DNA from: Lithospermum erythrorhizon
Lineage: Eukaryota > Streptophyta > Magnoliopsida > Boraginales > Boraginaceae
Direction: 5' to 3'
NCBI GenBank assembly: GCA_019722365.1
Contig: JADFUC010000758.1
Location: forward strand, 1,488,001-1,552,000
Length of the DNA: 64,000 bases
Numbering within the stretch: the stretch's first letter is position 1; each line of letters opens with the position of its first letter. The notes beneath the pieces were generated by a model that ran no database searches, had not been told where the DNA came from, and was given only the letters and a program-made list of their open reading frames with translations. The position numbers and the translations under genes are program-made. Below are positions 46,248 to 59,500 of this stretch, one piece after another.

Positions 46248-49200
46248 ATGGCAGCTTTTTTGCAAACCAAAGGCCTTTTTTCACTTCCTACAAACCCAAA
46301 AAATGCAAAGATTAAAGCTTTTAAACCACCTCAAAGCTTAAGGCTAAGAAATTTCACTCAAAATTCATTAAAGCCTAAGTCTTTTGATAATTTATGTTTA
46401 AATTCAAATGGGTTTCAGAAATTTAATGGTTTTTCTGGGGGGGAAAATTATGGGTTGAGTTTAAAGAACACAACTTTTCATATTTGTAAAGCTGAAGCTG
46501 CAGCTTCTGCTTCAGCTGAGGAACCAAAATTTCTGGGTATTGAAGTTACAACGCTTAAAAAGATTGTACCTTTGGGATTAATGTTTTTTTGTATTTTATT
46601 TAATTATACTATTTTAAGGGATACAAAAGATGTTCTTGTTGTTACAGCAAAAGGGTCTAGTGCTGAAATTATACCTTTCTTGAAAACATGGGTTAATTTG
46701 CCTATGGCTATTGGTTTTATGGTTTTGTATACAAAAATGGCGAATGTTTTGTCTAAAAAGGCTCTTTTTTATACAACAATTCTGCCTTTTATTGCTTTCT
46801 TTGGAGCATTTGGGTTTGTGTTGTATCCTTTGAGCAATTATTTTCACCCTACAGCTTTTGCTGATAATTTGTTGAGTGTTTTGGGTCCTAGATTTCTTGG
46901 TCCAATTGCCATTTTGAGGATTTGGAGTTTTTGTTTGTTTTATGTTATGGCTGAGCTTTGGGGGAGTGTGGTAATTTCGGTTCTGTTTTGGGGGTTTGCT
47001 AATCAGGTAAATATTTATTTATTTGTGTTTTGTGTATTAATGAATTTGTACTTATTTGGTCCTTGAGTGATTTTGTTGCTGGCTTCTTAAATGATTTGTG
47101 TGCTGCTTTATTGCTATGATTGTTTACAGTTGCTATTTATGTTCATGGTTTCAATAAATTTGGTGTGCAATCCGTCAGTTATACGGAGTATGTTTTTTAT
47201 TAGAGATTCATTTTAGGACGAAAGTCAGTGTTCATCATACATGTTTGCACCCACCCATTGAGTTGTTAGTCCTTGAGGCGGCGGCATGAAGAAAGACGGT
47301 TAGGGTCTTTTTTGTTTTTTAATTTTCAGATGTCAAAAGACAAATTTACCCTGATATGACCTTGGAAAATAAAACGGAAGTGCTAAAATTTTGTACTTGC
47401 TAAACACGAGCGATCAAACGGAACATTTTGAAACATGTGTGTTGAAACAGTTGCAATACAAACATGTATGATGAACATTGCCTCTTCCTTTATTCTGTAT
47501 GATAAGATCCCTCTGAGGGCACGTGTAGACGGTGTAGTTTTCTTGTCAATAATGACATTAAAGATAGAAAATTCAAACATATTAGATTCACATTTTGTAT
47601 GTTTTTACTGATGTTTTCTTGTGTCTTTGGAAAACAAAAGTAACAAGAAGCTTCTGAGTTTTCCTCTGAATAGTAGAGATAGATATTTGGGGTTCCCTCG
47701 ATCTTTTGGTACTTTGATGATTAATTGTTCTGAATCTGAATATCATAAAAGGGTCCTGTTTTTAGTCTAACTACGGTTAGAGCATCAATCGTTGAAATCA
47801 TATCAGTCTAGTAATCCATTATTTTTGTCCTCTTCCCCGGTGGTAGAACTTTGATTTTGGATTAGGAGGTCTAAAGCACAGAATATGTAAATATCTAAAG
47901 TAGCAAACTTGTATATTTTGGGGTGGGGATGGGGTAAAGAATGATAATTATACCAAATGTTAAAGAAGACTATTAAAATTTCGAAGTACTTCGTGGGAGC
48001 CCTCTGTTAATATCTTTGCCACTGCAGCCCTTACCTTTCACGAAAACAAGGTGTTTTTCCTTCCTTTTTTAGTTCGGGTTGACTGCAGTCTGCAACAAGT
48101 CAACAACCATCCATTCATGGGGAATGTCAGAATTACAACTGTATTCTGATCTGTTCTTGTCTTTGGTTGCTTTTATTCTTCTTTTCCACCTCAGAGTAGT
48201 GTTTGTCAATGAAGTATGTGGTAAAACCTTTGGTTGCTTTGTCGATGTCGCTTTTCCGAATATTATCACTTCCTGTCTCATTAATTATTTTCGTCTTTGC
48301 ATGTATTCTGAGGAACATTTTATTGGACTGTCATAATTTTGTTGAGCTGTTGCAGATTACCACTATTGATGAAGCTAAAAAGTTTTACCCATTGTTTGGA
48401 CTTGGAGCAAATGTTGCCCTTGTTTTCTCTGGTCGTACGGTGAAGTATTTCTCCAACATGAGACAGCATTTGGGTCCTGGAGTTGATGGTTGGGCAATTT
48501 CCTTGAAAGCGATGATGAGCATTGTGGTAATGATGGGATTTGTTATCTGTTTATGCTATTGGTGGGCGAATCAGTATGTTCCACTTCCCACCCGCAGCAA
48601 GAAGAAGAAGGTATTACATTCATTCATGCTATCCTTTTGCCTGTTATGTGAAATGGTTGGTCCACCAGTTTCATTTCTTAACTCGTTAAAAAATATAACT
48701 TTTAGTTTCTTATTTTTCCAATTCCTTGATTTGGGGATGGGTGGCCTACTAAGAGATTTGCATCAATGTACCTAGAAATACCTAAATTTCCATCCATATA
48801 ATACTTTTTCATTTTCGATACAACTTACTCTTTTATGTTTACTACACCATATTCTCTGTTTTCAGATTTGAGATATTACCCTCTCCGGTCTTTTTCTAAA
48901 TGTTGTATAACTTCTGTGGTTTATTTTGGAAATAATGAAAACGTAAATTTAACTTTAATTACAACTACTCAACAATTTATCATTATGTATGCTTAGTTGC
49001 TTACTCTCTCCCATGATTATCATTTTCCAACTCAAATTATGTTAAAAGTTGACTATTTTCGGAGTTGTTATTGCCTTGTTGAAAGAAAAAAAAATGTGGT
49101 CTTAGATCGAGGAGAGATAATGATTATTGTTCGCGTTAATAAGTGTACAAATTCCTACCTCTACAATTAAACGATATAAGATTTGAGTACTTTTTTCATC

Positions 49201-50960
49201 TCTCCACTTATTTCTCTCAACATGGTCCCATGTAGAATTAATCGACGTCTAAAAATTTAGTAATGGGAATATTGAGAAGTTATATTTGAGTTGTATAATT
49301 CCACTGCCTAGAAGTTATATTTGATGTAGAGCTAATTCAGGATTCATCTTTTTGCAGGAGAAGCCAAACATGGGAACAATGGAAAGCATAAAGTTCTTGG
49401 CATCTTCAAAATACATCAGGGATTTGGCCACTGTGGTTGTGGCATACGGTATTAGCATAAACCTTGTTGAAGTTACCTGGAAGTCAAAGCTCAAAGCTCA
49501 GGTATATATTGAATTCCATTTCAGGGAAATGTTTTCCTCATTAGTTTCCCTGTGAACATGATTTTACTCCGCATGGGATCTCATTCAAATATATTTTTTA
49601 CCTTCTTAACACTGCAGTTTCCAAGCCCTAATGAATACTCATCATTCATGGGTGACTTCTCATCTGCAACTGGAGTTGCTACTTTCACAATGATGCTTTT
49701 GAGTCAATGGATATTTAACAAATATGGTTGGGGAGTTGCAGCCAGTATAACACCCACCGTGTTACTTATCACGGGAATCGGCTTCTTCTCCTTAATTTTG
49801 TTTGGTGGCCCAATCGCTCCTGTTCTTGCACAATTTGGAATGACTCCACTTCTAGCGGCTGTTTATGTGGGAGCTATGCAAAATATATTCAGCAAGAGTG
49901 CTAAGTACAGCTTATTTGACCCGTGCAAAGAAATGGCATACATTCCTTTGGATGAAGAAACTAAGGTTTGATTCTCTTAATAGCTTGTTTTACTTAAGTT
50001 GTATTTGACAATATTATTCTGACTTGCGTTGTTGGTATTGGGACTTCTAAAAAGTAGCCAATTTTTCTTCCAATATGTTCAGTCTGTTAAAGAATTGAGA
50101 GTCTAAGAATCTGTTGGAGGAATTTCTTATAGTCTTATATACAGATAAACTACATGCATACACTCAGATCCATATAATAGATACTCCCTCCATCCCCGTA
50201 AGTCACATTTGCTCTTTCAAAATTAACGAGCTTTGACGTCTTAATTGACTACAATAAGTTTGATTTGTATAAGAACTACAAAATCAATAATGAAGTACTT
50301 GGAAAATATTATCCAATGATATTTTTCTCAAAATATTATATGCCATAAAAAAGTATTTGAGTTCAAAATTAAATAGTTTAAAATGCAATGATCGAAAGTG
50401 AAAACTTGACCATCTTTTAGGGATGGATGGAGTATTTTATTGCATAATATCTGTAGGAGCTTCAACTGGTTGGTGACTTCAAAACATTAGTTTTTTCAGC
50501 TTGAAAATGTAGTTTCATCGACGTGCATAATTATTCAGCATTTTATTTTATTTTTGATGAAATTAATAGAACTGTTTTATGTCATGGACCTCAGTTGAAA
50601 GGAAAGGCTGCAATTGATGTCGTGTGCAATCCATTAGGGAAGTCTGGAGGTGCTTTAATTCAGCAGTTCATGATATTAACTTTCGGATCACTTGCAAACT
50701 CGACTCCATACCTTGGAGGCATTCTACTGGTTATCGTCCTTGCATGGTTGGCAGCAGCCAGGTCTCTGGATAAGCAGTTTACTGAGCTGCGCCGAGAAGA
50801 AGAACTGGAGGAGGAGATGGAAAGGGCAGCGGTGAAAATCCCTGTTGTTTCTCAAGAAAGCGACGGTAATGGCTCACTAATGGGTGGACCAGCTCTAAAC
50901 ACTGCAGGAGGCGACTCAACCAATTCATCGTCCGAATCATCATCACCAAGAAAGATGTAA
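46248..50960 (+). CDS. NTT: Plastidic ATP/ADP carrier (NTT), five exons, 623 aa
   Basis: An inner-envelope antiporter that brings cytosolic ATP into plastids in exchange for ADP (TLC/NTT family). Exons 46248-47006, 48356-48610, 49358-49501, 49618-49965 and 50595-50960 join in phase and give 623 codons, against 624 for Arabidopsis NTT1. Residues 1 to about 80 are a Ser/Lys/Asn-rich plastid transit peptide. The carrier domain follows: FCILFNYTILRDTKDVLVVT (Lys127), FYVMAELWGSVVISVLFWGF (Glu236), TIDEAKKFYPLFGLGANVAL, VVAYGISINLVEVTWKSKLK, YVGAMQNIFSKSAKYSLFDP and KGKAAIDVVCNPLGKSGGAL. About twelve hydrophobic segments are spread along it. The C-terminus is acidic then Ser-rich (REEELEEEMERA; SSSESSSPRK). 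No lesion was seen. Introns 1 and 4 contain repeat sequence. NTT1 versus NTT2 cannot be decided. Confidence 0.96.
47229..47477. repeat. 19-bp perfect inverted repeat in NTT intron 1
   Basis: tgttcatcatacatgtttg (47229-47247) is the exact reverse complement of 47459-47477. The 211-bp spacer includes tttaccctgatatgaccttg. The pair may mark a small foldback element. Confidence 0.7.
50184..50432. mobile_element. Stowaway MITE, 249 bp, in NTT intron 4
   Basis: Left terminus CTCCCTCCATCCCCGTAAG, right terminus CTTTTAGGGATGGATGGAG, flanked by TA on both sides (50182-50183 and 50433-50434). This is the canonical Stowaway (Tc1/mariner) arrangement with a TA target duplication. The interior is AT-rich and noncoding. 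Confidence 0.85.
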
Positions 50961-53900
50961 TTTATGTTGCTATATAGTGCAGATGGGGGGTTTTTCTGGA
51001 ATGGTTTAGCAGTCAACTGCGATTCTGTTCATTATTCCATAATTGGAGCAATAAGCAACAACAAAAGAATGTTGATGGAAGGTACTGTATTAGGTATTTA
51101 CTATCCTAAAAGAAACCATTTTGATTAATTGGTTTGTAGGATTCTGAACTGTTTATTTTATTTAGAAATAATTGAAAAACCATGTCACTGATGTTGACAT
51201 ATGTGTCCCCTTTCTCATATGTATGATGAAGTATTTCATACCATAGTATTCTTTTCATGGGATATAAAAATTAAAGAATTCTGTCATGAAATTTGGTGAC
51301 TGAATCATGTTATCTTTAGTTTTTTCTTTGCGGGTATATGGAAAATATCATGTTTGTCATGTTGCATTGGGTTTTGCTTTTGCTTATTTAGCTTTCTCAA
51401 CTTTAATAAATTTAAATTTAAAATCTATCATACATTAGTATATTATTTACAATAAATAAAGTGATCGACTCCCTTTCAATAATGAAAAATATTTCATTTA
51501 ATACGTTTAATGTTTGAGATGGTATTTTCTCTTGATGAAAGAGGAACATCAAGAGAAAATACCATCTCAACTGCTCCGATTGAGTTTCCTCTTTTAATTA
51601 AACATTTGGCTGATCTACTTTATATGATCATTTTGACCTTTATCTCGTTATCTAACATGAAAGTTGCAAAAGAGTTTAAAGCAGCAAAGTTCACGGGGTG
51701 TACTAAGTTAGTGCCCAAAAGCCATACCTGCCTTCCAACAAACTACACAACTAAACAATTTTCCCATTGTACATGTCTTTGTCCAACTATCATTATTCTT
51801 ATATTTGGACCACATATATTTTGTCGCTTCTCATTAAAGATTTATTGGAATAAATCACATTGTTTATTTGTCTAACCCTTCTGCTTTGTTATCGAATGAT
51901 AATGAATGAAATACTAGTAGTCAAACCAGCCATCAAACCTTTCAATCAAGAATTTAATTTTGGACAATTTTGCCCTGGAAAATGAGGGACCTGATTCTCA
52001 CGTGGCCTCGAAAATTAACGGAAGTATCAAAAGTGATAAATTCTAACACGTATATCAAATGCAGTGAAATCGAAACAAGTATGATTGAATAGTGAATGGA
52101 ATAAGACGTAATCAAACATGTCTTCAACCAAATTTTTTGAAGCAAATCAAAGTTTTATACGTCAATCGGTGTTAAAATTTATTAATTTCGATAATTGAAA
52201 ACAACTGAACTACCATTTAAAAAATTTAGGTAGTATTCATTACTAAAAATGTAATTGCAACGCATGTGCAATACAAATTAATTCATTCGAACCAACACAC
52301 ACGTTCGCCCAATGATAAAATATTAACCGATACTACTGCATTTGAACTCTACGACGTAGAACATCCATGCATATTTATGACAATATTATACCCACGGTTA
52401 GTTTGCTCGTGCCGAATTAATGTTGCATTATATATTCGATCGATACCATATAAGATCTTAGATATAACGAATCCACCATCGATGAACATTCCTGAGAAAT
52501 TACATTGACAAGGAAACAGCCGTAACGAATTCACAAACCTAACTTTTAGATAAAAAAAAAAAAATCCTCCACTGATGTATAATGCAAAGATGCCTCTGGA
52601 GAAGAATGGACAAACTAAATTAAATGCATAAAAAAAGATTCCCAAGTACAATGACTTGTCGTGGCTTATTCCTTGGAATATGAACAACAAAATTTCATTA
52701 TAACGCCAATTATTACAGATAGGGACCTGCAACGGCTGTTATATCAGCCCCACCTCCATACCCATAACTTGTTATTCTGCTTCCTTGGCTGCTTCCCTCA
52801 CCCATGTTCTATTAGTTATCCTTCACATTTGGCTTTGCAAAATCAAAGATCTTTTTGGTGAATTTAAAGATACTAGTAATATATTACAGCAATATTAAAA
52901 ACGAAATACGAAATACGAATTAAATTTATTTTTATATTTATATATAATATTTAACATATATAATATTGATAAAATTTTGTTAGGTAACTAACATTTTTTA
53001 TAATTTTTTATTTACTTCCCATAATCTTTTATAAATATGCTAATACTCCAGAAGCATTTAACTTTTACGTGATGATAAAGAATCATTTGATAATCTAATT
53101 TTTGTCCCTTGCTAATTAGAATAAACCTAAACTTAAAGTTATGTTTTTCTCTTTTTTTAATGCTCCACTAAATTTTAAATGAATGCGAGATTTATTGAGG
53201 TACAAGAACAATTAGCAAACCTCACAAAATATCAAGTTTATAACTATTCAAGACGATAAAATAAAAAAGTCAATACGTTTAAGCTCCCGTCAATTTTTAA
53301 AGTTAATTCAACATAATGGATAATATATACAACGATAAGACATAAACGACATAATGACAGAGTGCGTAACTCCCATTAAATGAAATATTGAAAGTTTTGT
53401 AACTCCAAATGGGGTATAACTTTTGGCTTAATTTTATTAATGTGTTATCATCTATACTTTAATCCTTTAAATAGTTCATAATTTTAATATATGGTAATTT
53501 AATTACAATTTCATAATGTAAAAATAAATACTTTCAATAAATAAATAAATTGAACTATGATGCAATAGGGTATTTAATCTAATTGATAACAAGGAATTTG
53601 ACAATATCTGTCAGAGGCGAAAGGAGTCAAAGATATAATGTACATTACCCCGAAAAGATTTTCAGCTTTACGACTATTACGCAAGTTTATTAATTTTTTT
53701 AAGTTTTATCACAAGAAGGTATTTAGGGGTCTTTCACTTATGCATGTAATTTTCTCATTTTATTTTATAAAGAACGTTGTTTGGAGCTAAACAAAGTCAT
53801 CAAAGTTAAAATTAAATAATCATCGAGACCATTTCAATAGTTTTTTAATTTTAAAACATATATGATATGATAATAATATTAATCATACATTAGTTAGCAT

Positions 53901-54900
53901 AAGGCGAATTGCATAAAATATAAACAAAAATACAAATAATATAATTGGTAATTTGAAATAAAATATAATGCACGAAGATTTTACTAATATTTTTGAGAAT
54001 CAATTACATAACAAATATTTAGGAACTCGATAAATTCCTAGAGAAATATTGTATTTCAATAATTATTGTGTTATTACAATAAGACATTCATATATGTATT
54101 CAAACTGTCTTAAACTTAAACCCCTAATAAATATAATGTTCAATACTGACCACTCTCGTGCTTAACGACATTACTTATAACCTTTTGCATACCTCCTCAA
54201 GCTGGGAAAGCATTTAACAATGTAAATGTCCAACTTGAAAATAACATAATCAAAAACTTCAAATTTGATTTAAAAAGTCTTCAAATCAGTAGTAAGTTCT
54301 TCATCCGCGATCAATTGCATGCGACTGCACCCATCCAAGTGTGCATCGCCACCAATAATGCTGCAACGTCATTCTTTTTGAACCCGTTTATTTAAGACAC
54401 AAGTAACGCTTCTTTCGAACCCTTCAATATCGAAACGAACGAGAACGCCTTTCTTCTAATTCTCATCAAACATGGACACCGGTACCATTCTTATCGAACC
54501 CAACAAAATATGCTACTCATACAAAGTGATGACAAAATTCCTACTTCAACGCCAAGAAAATAAATCCTAACTCAGAAAAATCAAAACCAAATTTGAATAT
54601 CATAATATTAATCCATGACTTCGAAGTTCATAGAAACCTCAAACATCATGCAACCTAAGATCACATATATAAAGAAAGAAGCAAATTCATGAACTTATAT
54701 TTGGCAGTATATAACTCATTTGAAGATATGTTGGTCTAAATTATACTCATAAGCTTCGTAAGTTGAAAACTTACAAATAAAGATAAAAGACAAACAAACT
54801 TATGAAAAGAATAGGATTTCGTGAATGACCATACCAAAATTGAGGAAACAAAAAAAATTATATTAGTGGTCGAGCAAGTGCTGCTTCAGATGGTGATCAA
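50961..54900. other. Intergenic region downstream of the NTT gene
   Basis: The start holds the NTT 3' untranslated region. After a hairpin at 51515-51569, sequence at 51960-52110 has words (gattctcacgtggcctcgaa, ttaacggaagtatcaaaag) that look like a repeat end. The rest is AT-rich. The stretch 54100-54900 probably belongs to a decayed LTR element. No gene recognised. Confidence 0.35.
51515..51569. repeat. Perfect 23-bp inverted repeat with 9-nt loop
   Basis: Arm tgagatggtattttctcttg followed by atg (51515-51537), loop aaagaggaa (51538-51546), arm 51547-51569. Every base of the arms pairs. It lies about 560 bp downstream of the NTT stop codon. Confidence 0.9.
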
Positions 54901-54970
54901 CCACCACGCGTAATGAAAATAAAATTTCGGGATCTTATGCTTTTGATACCATGTGTTAAAAGTCTATAAA
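54100..54970 (-). mobile_element. Copia-type LTR element remnant with primer-binding site
   Basis: On the minus strand an LTR-like end TTTTAACACA is followed directly by TGGTATCAAAAGC (54951 downwards). TGGTATCAGAGC is the standard initiator-tRNA-Met primer-binding site of plant LTR retrotransposons. Internal sequence would run to lower coordinates, but no gag or pol motif was readable. Limits are approximate. Confidence 0.4.
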
Positions 54971-55139
54971 AATACCATACTAAAATCAATCGGGTTATGG
55001 ATTTGATTTAATCCCAAGATCTTTATAAAACCACCTCTACGCTTGACATCCACGCGTAATTCGATACTCTTCAATACCCTCCCAGACGCGAACCCGAATT
55101 TCCGATCACTTGGGACGAAATTGGTACCTCCCGACTACG

Positions 55140-55260
55140 ATACCATGTATATAAAATTCGTCTCCACATCAATATGCCAAACATATTATCTATCGCACTT
55201 ATATTTAAGCAATTCAATATAATATTATTATTTTAGCATTCTCTACATGGTATCGGTGAG
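55140..55260 (+). mobile_element. LTR 3' end with primer-binding site, plus orientation
   Basis: The segment ends agcattctctaca at 55247, immediately followed by TGGTATCGGTGAG, a diverged tRNA-Met primer-binding site. Positions 55207-55255 are nearly the reverse complement of 55493-55541, so two related LTR ends face each other. Confidence 0.5.
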
Positions 55261-55500
55261 TATAAGATTCTAAATAAATATCACCGCGCCGGTGGGTTTT
55301 TTACTATGTGATACCATCGATTTATTTTATATATATATATATATATTTTTTATTAATAATAAATTTAGAAATATTTTATTAATAATACCGTCATATTACA
55401 ATAGAAGATGTCCATATATATAGACCAACCAATCTTAAACTTAAACCCTAATAAATATAACAGGCTCAATACTCGAGCCACACTTATGCTCTCGATACCA

Positions 55501-55740
55501 TGTAGAGAATGCTAGATTAATAATATTATATTGAATTGCTTGAATATAAATTACATTACTGTGTCTATTTATAGAGGAGGTAGAGTAGCCTCCAGGACAG
55601 TAAACCTAAACCTAATAATAATAACTGTGGGCCAATACGTGGACTAAACCTACGCTTAACGCCCACTGACTATTACTCTAACGTAACTCGATTCTCCCTA
55701 AAATGTAATCTACTAAAATAAAAAATAACTAATGATTACA
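55501..55740 (-). mobile_element. Copia-type LTR, minus orientation
   Basis: Read on the minus strand it has a promoter-like TATAAATAG (55565-55573), a transcribed part, and the terminus TTCTCTACA ending at 55501, followed by the primer-binding site TGGTATCGAGAGC. The left edge near 55740 (TGTAATCA) is a guess. No target duplication was established. Confidence 0.5.
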
Positions 55741-56561
55741 TAATAATTTTTTTCAAAAATCATAAAACTAATATCTATCCATTAGTATGTACAAGTCAAA
55801 TTGCACAAGATTATGTAAAATATAGATCAATAATTAAATATTGGAGAATAGAAATGTATAAGTACTTACCAAGATTCTTATCAATTATAATGGAAGATCA
55901 AGCAGATAACAATATGGAAGCTTAATCCGCTTATTCCATCCTAAAGAAACAAACTAAGTCTATCAACATAAAAATAATTGAAATCGATTTGTAACATGTA
56001 AAATATAATATATCAAAAAGCAGCGAATATATAATGGTAAGTATTTCACTAAGATTCTTGTTAATTGTCTCAAGATTGCGTGACAAGAGCGATTAATTAA
56101 AGAGTTATTACATCCTAAATAAAGTGAATTCAATCTACCAAAATGAAAAATATTTGAGAATTATTTGTGTCAAAAGAATGTAAATAGTCATAATTAAAGT
56201 TATAAATGATTTTTTTAATTTACCTTAAATACTAAAGTAACCTAAACTTTCATTTACACCCAAAATTAATGAGTTTAATTTTCATATACATCTTTATTAA
56301 TATTTTTTTCTTTATATTATTGAATTAAAGAAAATATACCTCATAAGAAAATAAACTAAAATATTATTAAATTTTACTTATTATTTTCATTTTTATTTTT
56401 CTAAGATACATTAAGTCATATATTTCACTATAAAAATATCGAAATTGCATCTAATTTTGTTGTATCACTTATTGACAACTCATATTTTATTTTAATTTTA
56501 AAAGACATACATTAACGCATAACTTTCTTTACCGCGATCAATTAAGTCATATCTTTCATTA
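55741..56561. other. AT-rich intergenic spacer
   Basis: No exon, RNA gene or clear repeat was recognised. Confidence 0.4.
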
Positions 56562-56569
56562 TAAAAAAT

Positions 56570-59500
56570 GTATAAAGGCACAGACATCACTCCAACTTTC
56601 ATCCGCGACCTATCTCCATCACCCAACTTTCATAATGACTTTTCCATCACCCAACTTCAAATGACAAGAAATAATCTTGCTGCTAATTTTTCCAAACTCC
56701 ACATTTCCGTTAGCACGTCTGCCACGTGACTACGCCAGGCTAATTTAGTCATTTCATATTGTTACTTAAATTTAAAAAAACGAAAACGACTGGGTCAAAA
56801 TCGATTTCCAATTCAATTATACCCAAACAAACCCTAATTCTATTATCACCCAATCAAGTCGATTATAGCTACGGACGAGACGCACGGCGATTTTCTCTGT
56901 AAGTATCATGGCCATAGGTGCATAGTGAAAGACATCACTCTGACCATGGTAATCCCTGCCGACTGGCTCGCCTAACGGAATCTAGTATTATTTTGACATT
57001 ATACTATAACATATATGTATATACTAACATTTTTATTATGATTTTTATGTGAGTGTCATGGATTTTACTGAATGACGATTATGCTCCTTCATCTCAAAGT
57101 CACAAAAAGAAAGTTCGACGAGAGATTACATGCTTGAGCGCATTTTGGAAGCTCGCGAGAGGACTGGGGACACGTAGTGTCAGTGCAGGCATTTCAACAA
57201 GCATTTGGCCAATCAAGAAAGATTATGGAAAGAGAAGTCAGATACCACATGTTATGAAATGCCTCAAAGCCATTTGCTTGTTTTAGTATCAGGCCTTTAC
57301 TTATGTACAATATTATGTAAACATTATGCTTATTGACCACGGTTGGATAAACGATGTTTAGTTTGTATAATCGATGACTAATTTTCACTATTGTGTTGTA
57401 CTGCTGGATCAACGATATTCAATTTTGTATAGTTGGATCAACGGTGTTTAAATTTGTACACCGTTAATTTTTGTATGATTAAGATGTTAACACACACATT
57501 GTCTAAATTCAAAACTTTCTTAAGACATTGTCTAAATTGATAAAAAGTTGTCCAAAAGTAGCAATCAAGCCAGGGTACGCCGACAGGTACAATGTTACAT
57601 TCTCTAAATTGATAAAACTAGTCCAGTTTTGTTTTCTTGTTGTCATTGTTTCGTCGCTTTCGCTTTTGTTTCTTTAGCTCAGCTTTTGTTCACGAATTAA
57701 ATTGCTAAAGAATACTTCAAGATTCCATCAACAACTTTAACAATCTCCAAATCAACTCACGCGATTGTATTTGACGTAGTAGCAACTCCCCTTTTGTTTG
57801 TACTTTCGTGCAACTGTGGTTGTGGTTTTCCCAAGCAGGCTTCACCATTTTTCGCCTTTTGCGCTTGGCCTCTGTGGAATTAGCTAAGATTCGAGATTGT
57901 CGCAACTTTGCAGGCCGCCGTGTGATGTTGGGCCTTAGGCCTACTGCGGCTAGCTTAAAGGTAGCTGCTTTCTCGTGGGCGTTGGGTTTTCACTGGCGCG
58001 CTGAGCAGGCTGCTGTGCCGGAAAGGTGCTTGGGCCTGGCTGGAGCCTCTTAGTTTCCGAGCAGCTGAGCAGGCCGAGTATCGGGAAAGCAGTTTGCATA
58101 GCTGCCCCTTGCTTCAAGCAGTGTCTCCGTAGTAGTCGGCTTGGACGATTTAAATTTTCTTCTTTGGTACGCTTGGCCTCCCTGGAACAGCGTTGTTCAA
58201 GCGTAGCTTGGCTTGCTTTTTTCCTTACTCTACTTCCAACCCGAAATGCTGTGTTACGTTAGGTGTAAAAAAGTAGTAAGAATGTAGCAACGTGAAGAAT
58301 GCTACGCATGGAAAATTGATGTACCGATAGCCTCTTTCTCCATTTTTTTTTTCTGTGACAACCCCTCATGTTACGGCCCCTCGACACCAACTGCAATGAA
58401 TGACCACCCACTTCTTCAACATCTCTTTCTTTCCTTTCTTTTTCACTTCATTGATGTCTTTGTTTCTACTTTTTTGGCCCCGCCGCTAACTCGAGACGCT
58501 GGTGGTCAGAATGGACCGCTGCATCTTTGTCCCAAAGATTCATCCCATTCACCGGGTCGGTGACACATCATATGTCCTTATAAATGTTTCTTTCCTATAG
58601 CAAATACTAACAAATTTCATCCAATGGTTTTTTCAATTCATAAAGACAAGTGCATGCAAGATGAGGCGTGCATCCCACATAACCGGCTACGATCCACAAC
58701 TACATATCCTTTTCCCAATATCAATTGAAAACTGATTTCCACTAGAGTCCTGAACCTCAAAACCATATTTGCCATTCCATACAAGTAAAGTCCAATGCCT
58801 CTTTTTCTCACCTTCTCAATTTTGCATACAAAGTGGTCCGTGTTTCTACCACACCAACTTCCTATTCTTAATTCTACCCATGATTTAGACCTAATCATAT
58901 CTAGCATAGTTATTATGGGCTCGTCTCACAGCAAAGACGTAAGGAACTGGAAGACTCACTTAGGTCAGGCCGCACAACATGTCACCTGTAAACATTCAAG
59001 GCGGGAAGCAGGCTCTACACCAATTTGTAGTCCTACCGCATGGTTTATAGCCATGTAATGAAAGGGGCCCTACCTACATCCTTGTGGACTCCATGTTTTC
59101 TTGAATTGTTGCTTGTTACTACCTCGCAACTTCCCATAGCCTGCCTCTCAAGTGTTTCGTCTCTGACGCTCTTTTTTTGAAATTGGCATATATGTTGGAC
59201 ACAGCCAGGTGCAACATTAGAAACCGAGCACGAATTACACTCTCTAATCCCCTCGAATTTAAAAACTACCGCTGTAAATGAAGACAAATAATGGAAATGA
59301 AAGAAACTCACCGAATTCGACAACATATATCGTTAATACCTGCTTGTCCAAATGGTTATTATTACTCTTTCCCGATTGTAAATACCAACATCCCCCGCTC
59401 ACGCCTGCAAACCATCCCCATGCCTCGAGCATTTTCCTTTTCAACAATAGCCAAGCAACGGGCCGCATCCATTATCGCTGCCTGGGCTACAGCTTAGATA

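Noticed and set aside
57053..57286. 77-codon plus-strand frame inside the MULE
   Set aside because: No recognisable domain, and opposite to the transposase remnant. A captured-gene (Pack-MULE) claim is not supported.
58795..59058. Plus-strand open frames over the MULE transposase remnant
   Set aside because: They are on the opposite strand to clear transposase motifs and have no similarity of their own.
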